Source: Methanobacteriota archaeon (lineage in GTDB: Archaea; Methanobacteriota; Methanobacteria; Methanobacteriales; Methanobacteriaceae). Taken from it: a stretch of 10,130 bases of DNA. Shown in pieces: positions 4,832 to 10,130 of the stretch (position 1 is the stretch's first letter; the number at the start of each line of letters is the position of its first letter). The translations under genes were made by a program, and so were the position numbers. The notes beneath the pieces were generated by a model. It was given only the letters and a program-made list of their open reading frames with translations, made no database searches and had not been told where the DNA came from. The DNA lies in NCBI GenBank assembly GCA_023430285.1, contig JAEZAV010000092.1, positions 1 to 10,130 on the forward strand, in the 5' to 3' direction.

Positions 4832-6256
4832 TTAAGAACTGTCCAAATTCTGATACCAACCCTTAACAGTACTTCCCCTGAATTTAGGAATTATAAAGCT
4901 CCTGAACAAAGTTTCCAACATCACCTTTAACATGTACCTGTGTTTTAGAAGATATTTTGGTCGGGTGTAAAATTTAAGGTAGGCACGGGCCAGGTTTCTT
5001 TCGATCATATCCTTGTTTAAGCCCAATTTTTCGTAGTTTAAAATAGGCTTCATAACAGTGTACTTCTCCCAGTTCTCAGTTTTAATGAGATCTTTATCCT
5101 TCAAGTCATGATAAATGGGTGTTCCTGGAAACGGAGTAAGAATTGAGTACTGGCAGTAATCTGGTTCAAGTTTTATTGAAAACTTGATGGTTTCATTCAT
5201 ATCGTTCTGGGTTTCACCAGGATAACCAATAATATAGGAAGTTAAAACTTCCAGCCCGGCATTTTTAGCATTTTTAACAGCATTTTCAGCTTGTTTTAGA
5301 TTAATACCCTTCTTCATTAGGTTTAAAATTCTCTGGGAACCTGATTCCACACCGTAGTATATGGTGTTCATACCAGCATTTTTCAGTTTAAACAAAAGGT
5401 CCTGGTTCACCATGTCCACCCTGGAGGATGCTACAAAACTCACATCTAAATTTCTTTCCTTTATTTCATCTGCAATTGATGCTGCCCTATTCTTGTTCAA
5501 CATGAAGGTATCATCCATGAAAGCTATGTCATTGAGATGGTAGTTGTAAACCAGTTCCTCAATTTCATCCACAACATTTTCAGGACTTCTTGATCTGAAC
5601 TTCTTTCCCATTATTAAGGATGATGAACAGTAACCACAGTTATAAACACAGCCCCTGCTTGTAATCATGCCTCCGGATTGACTTTTAGAAATTCCATAGG
5701 ACTCAAATGATACCAGATGTCTCGCTGGAAAGGGCAAAGAATCCAGATCCTCTATGAGTGGTCGGGGATTGGTGGTTTTAATGGATCCAGTTTCAGGATC
5801 CCTGTAAACTATTCCCTTCACATCTTCAAGGGATCCACTCCCATCAACCTGATTGTTTGCAAGGTCTGCAAAGGTTTCTTCTCCCTCACCCAGCACCACA
5901 ACATCTAGATCATCAGAATTTTGGATGGTGTTTTCTGGTAAAAATGTGGTGTGAGGCCCACCAATAACAGTTAAAACATGGGGCATGGCCTTCTTAATTT
6001 CCTCTAAATATTTAAGGGCAGTTTTTATTGTGGAGGTAGTGGCAGTGATTCCTATAATTTCTGGATCCAACTTCTCTGAATGATCTCTGACTTCAAAAAA
6101 TCCCTTCTGCTTCAGATCATCATCAAAGATCTCCACTGAATGGTTGTTTTTTTCTAGAGAAGCTGCCAAGTACATCAAATTAAGGGGCGGTGTAACAAAG
6201 CCCAGCCCATTTTTCACAGCATTTTCATCGTACGGGTTAATTAAAAGCACATCCAT
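4832..6256 (-). CDS. B12-binding-domain radical SAM enzyme
   Basis: This 474-residue protein starts with a cobalamin-binding-like Rossmann domain (about 1-150; VLLINPYDE, IGGPH at 98-102, LGEGEETF). The usual DxHxxG histidine motif is absent, as in many members that bind B12 base-off without a lower His ligand. The radical SAM core has CX3CX2C (C203, C207, C210) for the [4Fe-4S] cluster, DDTF (248-251), YGVESGSQRIL (301-311) and GYPGET (344-349). A helical tail contains KFYTRPKYLLKHR. The layout resembles BchE/HpnR-type enzymes, which perform radical methylation or cyclisation on lipids, cofactors or other small molecules. The substrate here is unknown. The start was set at ATG 6256 (MDVLLINP fits the family); a TTG at 6262 would add two residues. 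The gene is divergent from a methyltransferase, suggesting a shared pathway. Confidence 0.92.
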   Translation of the reverse strand: MDVLLINPYDENAVKNGLGFVTPPLNLMYLAASLEKNNHSVEIFDDDLKQKGFFEVRDHSEKLDPEIIGITATTSTIKTALKYLEEIKKAMPHVLTVIGGPHTTFLPENTIQNSDDLDVVVLGEGEETFADLANNQVDGSGSLEDVKGIVYRDPETGSIKTTNPRPLIEDLDSLPFPARHLVSFESYGISKSQSGGMITSRGCVYNCGYCSSSLIMGKKFRSRSPENVVDEIEELVYNYHLNDIAFMDDTFMLNKNRAASIADEIKERNLDVSFVASSRVDMVNQDLLFKLKNAGMNTIYYGVESGSQRILNLMKKGINLKQAENAVKNAKNAGLEVLTSYIIGYPGETQNDMNETIKFSIKLEPDYCQYSILTPFPGTPIYHDLKDKDLIKTENWEKYTVMKPILNYEKLGLNKDMIERNLARAYLKFYTRPKYLLKHRYMLKVMLETLFRSFIIPKFRGSTVKGWYQNLDSS

Positions 6257-6263
6257 AAACAAT

Positions 6264-6273
6264 CCCCCCTCCT
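6264..6273 (-). promoter_or_regulatory. G-rich RBS of the radical SAM gene
   Basis: On the minus strand the site reads AGGAGGGGGG. It ends 7 bases before the ATG at 6256 and 1 base before the alternative TTG at 6262, which favours the ATG start. Confidence 0.6.
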
Positions 6274-6346
6274 AAATAAACCATATTTTTAGATCTACTA
6301 ACTGAAAAATAACGATTAAAAAGCAATAATAAATGTAAAACAATGG

Positions 6347-6409
6347 ATTGTTGTGTATCAAAATAATTGTTATGAATCAATATTATGGACAATATCACAA
6401 TATATTATG
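6347..6409. repeat. Direct repeats in the divergent promoter region
   Basis: ATTGTTGTGTATCAA (6347-6361) and ATTGTTATGAATCAA (6366-6380) match at 13 of 15 bases with a 19-base period. TTATG recurs at 6370, 6383 and 6405, and CAATAT at several places between. They could be iterated binding sites for a regulator controlling both genes. Confidence 0.5.
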
Positions 6410-6432
6410 ACTAGCTACATAATAAATTATTC

Positions 6433-6510
6433 GATCAATAATAATCCATACACATAATTTAATTAGTACAACAGACAAGTTGTTTTACAAAATAAATTTT
6501 ATTATTGATC
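6433..6510. repeat. 12-bp perfect inverted repeat
   Basis: GATCAATAATAA (6433-6444) is exactly complementary to TTATTATTGATC (6499-6510), 54 bases apart. The right arm overlaps the likely plus-strand promoter or leader. It could be a pair of operator sites or a long-range RNA stem. Confidence 0.5.
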
Positions 6511-6552
6511 ACGAGCCTTTTGAGAATTGTTTTAGATTCAATAATTATATTT

Positions 6553-6560
6553 GGGGGGGG
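6553..6560 (+). promoter_or_regulatory. Poly-G (G8) ribosome binding site
   Basis: Eight G occupy the Shine-Dalgarno position, 7 bases before the ATG at 6568. GGGGG can pair with the CCUCC anti-SD through one G-U wobble. Gain or loss of a base by slippage would alter spacing. Confidence 0.5.
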
Positions 6561-6567
6561 ATAATTC

Positions 6568-7359
6568 ATGGGTTTAATTGCAGAACAGTACAAGGATTCC
6601 AGTAATTTTGTGGCTAGAGTTGAGCTTAACAGAAAATTTAGCACAAATCCTCAGCCTTTAACCCGCTGGCTTTTTGATCAAATGGATTTTCAGAAAAGTT
6701 CAAGGGTTTTAGAACTGGGATGTGGAAACGCCATCCTATGGAGGACCAACAAGGATAGAATAGAGTTTGATGAAAAAATTGTTCTCACAGATTTTTCCGA
6801 GGGAATGCTTGATGATGCCAAGAAAGTTCTTGGAGACCTCAGTAACAGATTCGAATTCAAGGTCATGGATGCAGAGAACATAAGCTTCCCTCAAAATTCC
6901 TTCGACATAGTCATAGCAAATCTCATGCTTTACCATGTACCCAACAGAAAAGAAGCATTCAACCAGATCACCAAGGTTCTAAAAGATAATGGTTCATTCT
7001 ACGCCAGTACCTTTGGACGAAACAATATGAAAGAACTAAACGAACTTGTCCAAGAATTTTATCCCCAACTCAATTCACTGGAAACTCTTTCAAACAAATT
7101 TGGACTTGAAAATGGAAAATCTCAACTCAAAGAATATTTCGAACAGGTTACAATGAATGAATACCCTGATCATCTAGAAATAACAGATGCTCAACCTGTA
7201 ATTGAATATTTCTTATCCTTTGCAGGAAATAAATCAGTTCTAAACCCTGAGAAGCTAGAAGAGATGAAAACCCATATCAACGAGATCATAGAAGAAAAGG
7301 GCTTTATGAAGGTAACCAAGGAAACAGGACTCTTCACAGCGAGAAATCCATTCAAGTGA
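6568..7359 (+). CDS. Class I SAM-dependent methyltransferase
   Basis: The 263-residue protein has a Rossmann methyltransferase core of the Methyltransf_11/UbiE type. It shows motif I VLELGCGNA (47-55), the acidic end of strand 2 in LTDFSEGML (73-81; D75 would bind the SAM ribose), VMDAENISF (99-107), the FDIVIANLMLYHVPN post-II/motif IV region (112-126) and GSFYASTFG (142-150). The C-terminal third (about 155-263) is a variable substrate-recognition part with no recognised motif. It is cytoplasmic, with no membrane segment. The acceptor is unknown; small molecules or lipids are usual for this group. The ATG at 6568 follows a G8 ribosome binding site. It is divergent from the B12-radical SAM gene, hinting at a joint modification pathway. 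Confidence 0.9.
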   Translation: MGLIAEQYKDSSNFVARVELNRKFSTNPQPLTRWLFDQMDFQKSSRVLELGCGNAILWRTNKDRIEFDEKIVLTDFSEGMLDDAKKVLGDLSNRFEFKVMDAENISFPQNSFDIVIANLMLYHVPNRKEAFNQITKVLKDNGSFYASTFGRNNMKELNELVQEFYPQLNSLETLSNKFGLENGKSQLKEYFEQVTMNEYPDHLEITDAQPVIEYFLSFAGNKSVLNPEKLEEMKTHINEIIEEKGFMKVTKETGLFTARNPFK

Positions 7360-7364
7360 TAATG

Positions 7365-7370
7365 TTTTTT
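7365..7370 (+). terminator. Short T-run after the methyltransferase gene
   Basis: Six T follow the TGA at 7357-7359, inside the 26-base gap to the convergent FUSC gene. This is a weak U-tract terminator. Confidence 0.3.
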
Positions 7371-7385
7371 ATAACAAATCCGGGT

Positions 7386-9356
7386 TTAGCTTAGGTTGGT
7401 GTAACGTTTGAAAAGGCCTGTTTTGTGGGCCACTTCCAAACCATTAAAGATTAACTGGATATCTGAATAGATCCAGTTGATGAGCTGGGCTAGATCATCG
7501 GAATTTTCGTTTATGGATGTTAAGTTGATGTCTAAAACTTTATCAGTGTCCCAGTTTAGGCAGAGTTCCCGAAGTTCCAACAACGAACCCTGGATGCCGG
7601 TGCCTTGAACTTCTCTATTTGAAATTGTCAGGGAACTGTTCCCTACAGCAGCTGCTAAGGCCGTTAAATCGGCTGTTAATTTGATATTCATGGATAAAAG
7701 GTTTTGATAAAGACTTAAATCAGAATTAACATCGTTAAATGTGTCTTCTAATTTTTTAATTCCTGCTTCGAGGTTGTTTTCTTGAAGCATATACTTCTGG
7801 AGCTTGGTTGTGGCCTGGTTTTTATCGAATTTGTTCTGCGTAGTTTTAACCATTTCAAGGCCGTAGTCCAGGTTGGCGGTCATGGTCTTGGTTAACTGTT
7901 CAGGAAGGTTTATACTAACCCTGCTTGGTAAAATAACGTAGGCGCATATGAATGCTATGATACCTCCAATGGTTATGTCCACGATCCTTGAAATAGCGTT
8001 GTCGTAAACTGTACCAGTGGGCCAGACTAGCACTATGAAAACTGTCATGGCCATCACAGAAAGACCCATGTATGTGGGGTAAAATGCTCTAAATAGGAAG
8101 AGCATCAGGACTGCAAACCAGACAAGTATGTAGTGTGGGAATAAAAATCCAAGTATAATGGCCACTACAATAGCAATAAAATTGAATCCTATCCTTTGAA
8201 TAAGATTGTCCACCGTGCTTGTGATGTCAGGTTTGATGATTATGAGAATTCCCATGGTTATCCAGATGGCACTCCTTTCACGCGTTACATAAATAAATAT
8301 GAGTCCGATTGTCATGGCAAGTGTGAATCTAACAGCATGACGCATGTACATATTTTCCAAGTTAAAATTTGCACTAATAACTTCCTTAAACGATTTTTCC
8401 TTGGTTCTAATGGTTTTATATCCCTTTTCAGGATTTTGATTTAACAGGGAGTTGCAGTAATTTAGGATCTTCTGGATGTTCCGGCTTAACTTTACTATCT
8501 GCTCGTTATCAACATCCTTAGCCCCTTTATCAACCTTTAACTCGTAGGAATCCATGATAGTTTCATCAACAGAACCATTCATGGATTGAAAATTCTGTCC
8601 AATCCTGTTTGAAACATCATCTGTCAATTCAAGGTACTTGGTGAAGTACTTTTGATCATTGGGATTGAGCCGGGATATGATGAGTTCAGAGTAACTTCTC
8701 AATATCTTATAGTAACCCCCGAATTTGAAGAATTCGTAGTAAACAGAGTTCAATGAAATTCCAGATAGTACGTGCATGTTTGCTACCACGTTTTGTATGT
8801 TTGATTCTGGATTGAAACCAACTGATACTAGCTGACGAATTTTCCTCTTTTCCATCCAGAGCTTAGGAATTAAAAGGGTTGATGCCACAAGGTAGGCCAA
8901 TGTTGTATAGGATATCCATTCAATTGGAGTTGATTCGGGATTAACAATTAAAACAGCTACGAAGTAGGTTAAAAAGAATGAAAATCCAATGGAACCTTCC
9001 ACGTTTCCAAATATGTACATGGAAATACTGAAAAATGCCCAGAGTACCGAGAAAATTATGAATGCAGCTAAACTATGAACAGACAACGAAACACAGAGAA
9101 ATGCAAGGGTGGTCATAATAAAACCTAACAAACCCAGAATTGCCACCTTCTTTATGGGCATGCTAATGTCTAGGATGATTGTGGCAAGGAGAGTGACCAT
9201 TATAATGGCTTCCATACCGTTATTAAATTTTAGAATGGTAGCAAGCACAGCCGCAACAACTATTAAAATAAAAGCCTTCAAACCCTGTGACCAGTTAACA
9301 GCACCTGTAGGTTTGGAAAGTGTTCTAAATCTGCCAAACAAACCTTTTTTCTCCAA
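7386..9356 (-). CDS. FUSC-family membrane protein (aromatic acid exporter-like)
   Basis: The 656-residue protein has the duplicated layout of the FUSC family (fusaric-acid resistance, YccS/AaeB-like). A first block of membrane helices lies at about 25-165. A soluble, mostly helical domain follows at about 170-335. A second membrane block spans about 338-478, with the FUSC_2-like stretch RSAIWITMGILIIIKP (361-376) and NAISRIVDITIGGIIAF (453-469). The tail (about 480-656) is helical and soluble. Relatives are proposed to export aromatic carboxylic acids or other small organic compounds, and the substrate here is unknown. The start is TTG at 9356, supported by GGGGAG (9364-9369) 7 bases upstream and an in-frame stop just before. 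It appears to be monocistronic. Confidence 0.88.
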   Translation of the reverse strand: MEKKGLFGRFRTLSKPTGAVNWSQGLKAFILIVVAAVLATILKFNNGMEAIIMVTLLATIILDISMPIKKVAILGLLGFIMTTLAFLCVSLSVHSLAAFIIFSVLWAFFSISMYIFGNVEGSIGFSFFLTYFVAVLIVNPESTPIEWISYTTLAYLVASTLLIPKLWMEKRKIRQLVSVGFNPESNIQNVVANMHVLSGISLNSVYYEFFKFGGYYKILRSYSELIISRLNPNDQKYFTKYLELTDDVSNRIGQNFQSMNGSVDETIMDSYELKVDKGAKDVDNEQIVKLSRNIQKILNYCNSLLNQNPEKGYKTIRTKEKSFKEVISANFNLENMYMRHAVRFTLAMTIGLIFIYVTRERSAIWITMGILIIIKPDITSTVDNLIQRIGFNFIAIVVAIILGFLFPHYILVWFAVLMLFLFRAFYPTYMGLSVMAMTVFIVLVWPTGTVYDNAISRIVDITIGGIIAFICAYVILPSRVSINLPEQLTKTMTANLDYGLEMVKTTQNKFDKNQATTKLQKYMLQENNLEAGIKKLEDTFNDVNSDLSLYQNLLSMNIKLTADLTALAAAVGNSSLTISNREVQGTGIQGSLLELRELCLNWDTDKVLDINLTSINENSDDLAQLINWIYSDIQLIFNGLEVAHKTGLFKRYTNLS

Positions 9357-9363
9357 TTCAAAA

Positions 9364-9414
9364 CTCCCCTGTTTAATACAAATATTCCAAATTTATGAAG
9401 TAATAATATTTATG
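9364..9414 (-). promoter_or_regulatory. Promoter and RBS of the FUSC gene
   Basis: On the minus strand a TATA-like CATAAATATT (9404-9413 region) precedes the GGGGAG site (9364-9369), which fixes the TTG start at 9356. The likely leader is about 25-30 bases. Confidence 0.45.
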
Positions 9415-9593
9415 AATTTTCTGTAATATCATTTTTTTCTAAATCAAAGGAAAAATTTGTTTCCAAACTGGAGATTGGATTTCAAACACCCTAAGATTCC
9501 GAAGAAAATCCATTTAACCCTTAAAAATCCTCCATAAACATGATTTGTAGAGAATAAATAACTTTTTTAATAAAGATTATTAATTTGCGAAAA

Positions 9594-9734
9594 CATAGTA
9601 TACTCATAAAAAATTTAATTCGTTCAGCTGATAATTTGGAAAAGCATTAGATCCCAACTGTGTCCAAACAAACCTTTGGATCTTAAGAAGTTGGATAATT
9701 GTTTGCAGGGTCTAGAATATAATTTTAAGGAGAT
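9594..9734 (+). promoter_or_regulatory. Promoter, leader stem and RBS of the ferredoxin-type gene
   Basis: AGTATACTCATAAAAAA (about 9597-9612) is a TATA-like stretch. Downstream, CCAAA (9664-9668) pairs with TTTGG (9675-9679), AGATCC (9649-9654) with GGATCT (9678-9683), and CCAACT (9654-9659) with AGTTGG (9689-9694). These pairings partly exclude each other. AAGGAGAT (9727-9734) is a strong ribosome binding site 7 bases before the ATG at 9742. Confidence 0.4.
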
Positions 9735-9741
9735 TAAACCC

Positions 9742-10130
9742 ATGAAGAGGGATGTTATAAGGATAAATGAAGAAAAGTGTACTGGATGTGGGGATTGTAT
9801 TCCTGGCTGTCCTGAAGGTGCTCTTCAAGTTGTTGATGGTAAGGCAAGACTCATAAGTGACCTTTTTTGTGACGGGCTGGGAGCATGTATTGGTACCTGT
9901 CCACAGGGCGCTATCGAAATTGAACAGCGAGAAGCAGAGGAGTACGATGAAAGGAAGGTCATGGAAAACATAATCAAGGGTGGAAAAAATGTCATCAAAG
10001 CCCATCTGCAGCATCTAAACGATCATGGTCAGACTAAATATCTAAATCAGGCAATCCATCTTCTAGAGGAGAAGAATATACCAATTCCAGATTATGAACA
10101 CGAGAAAACCTTTGCATGCGAATGTCCTGG
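9742..10130 (+). CDS. Two-cluster 4Fe-4S ferredoxin-domain protein (partial)
   Basis: The first 129 residues are present and the gene runs off the window. The N-terminus has a classical [4Fe-4S] motif, C13xxC16xxC19xxxC23P. It is followed by CDGLGACIGTCP with C43, C49 and C53; the second of the four usual cysteines is Leu46. The CDGLGAC form is, from memory, characteristic of a family of longer ferredoxin-like proteins (about 250-290 residues) in anaerobes whose later part opens with a Cys-Pro-Gly segment, and ACECPG at the window edge fits. Residues about 72-112 are helical. A redox or electron-transfer role in the cytoplasm is likely, with the partner unknown. The start ATG is backed by AAGGAGAT at 7-base spacing. 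Codon use is like the neighbours. Confidence 0.88.
   Translation, partial: MKRDVIRINEEKCTGCGDCIPGCPEGALQVVDGKARLISDLFCDGLGACIGTCPQGAIEIEQREAEEYDERKVMENIIKGGKNVIKAHLQHLNDHGQTKYLNQAIHLLEEKNIPIPDYEHEKTFACECP

Larger units (their letters stand above)
6257..6567. other. 311-base divergent regulatory spacer
   Basis: No credible ORF was seen. The spacer separates the radical SAM gene (minus) from the methyltransferase gene (plus) and holds several AT boxes usable as promoters, such as AAATAAATTTTA (6490-6501) for the plus gene. It also contains direct repeats (6347-6409), a 12-bp inverted repeat (6433-6510) and G-rich ribosome binding sites at both ends. Confidence 0.55.
9357..9741. other. 385-base divergent spacer
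   Basis: This stretch lies between the FUSC gene (minus) and the ferredoxin-type gene (plus). Apart from the two promoters and a possible leader stem (9649-9694) it shows only AT-rich sequence. A 24-codon minus-strand ORF at about 9440-9515 was not accepted. Confidence 0.45.

Noticed and set aside
9440..9515. 24-codon minus-strand ORF (MDFLRNL...) after GGAGG
   Set aside because: The GGAGG lies about 16 bases from the ATG and the product is too short and featureless to support.
9712..10014. 100-residue minus-strand ORF
   Set aside because: It is antisense to the clear ferredoxin-type gene and has no ribosome binding site or recognisable motif.

Overview
The window looks like chromosomal DNA of a mesophilic methanogenic archaeon, most likely a Methanobacterium-type member of the Methanobacteriales. 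The grounds are AT-rich spacers carrying archaeal TATA-like boxes, strong GGAGG/AGGTGA ribosome binding sites, AGA/AGG and ATA codon preference, TTG and GTG starts, and a DUF2769 protein, a family mostly known from methanogens. No rRNA, tRNA, CRISPR array, transposase or integrase was seen.

Layout, left to right. Positions 1-129 hold the tail of an unrecognised plus-strand gene. A cysteine-rich DUF2769 protein follows (364-654), then a possible decayed reading frame (655-866) and, on the minus strand, a 42-residue membrane microprotein with a perfect GGAGGT site (840-968). Next come a doubtful 35-residue ORF (1214-1321) and an NTF2/SnoaL-like protein (1365-1766). A minus-strand operon encodes a Nudix hydrolase followed by a two-TM coiled-coil membrane protein (2604 to 1785). 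A 690-base non-coding stretch (2605-3295) contains phased repeats and a palindrome over the next promoter. After it lie a basic 91-residue protein (3296-3571), a membrane-anchored class I glutamine-amidotransferase-like protein of the BPL_N type (3658-4419), and a 31-residue CCGPxxC microprotein behind a leader with two hairpins (4640-4735).

The central part is a divergent pair: a B12-binding-domain radical SAM enzyme (minus, 6256 to 4832) and a class I SAM-dependent methyltransferase (plus, 6568-7359). Their shared 311-base spacer contains direct repeats, a 12-bp inverted repeat and a poly-G ribosome binding site on each side. A joint, co-regulated modification pathway is an inference from this arrangement; the substrate is unknown. 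A 656-residue FUSC-family membrane protein is convergent with the methyltransferase (9356 to 7386). The window ends inside a two-cluster ferredoxin-domain protein (9742 onward).

No multi-gene defence or mobile system is visible. The most novel material is the set of unannotated microproteins with good translation signals (42 and 31 residues) and the structured regulatory spacers, especially 4489-4640 and 6257-6567.
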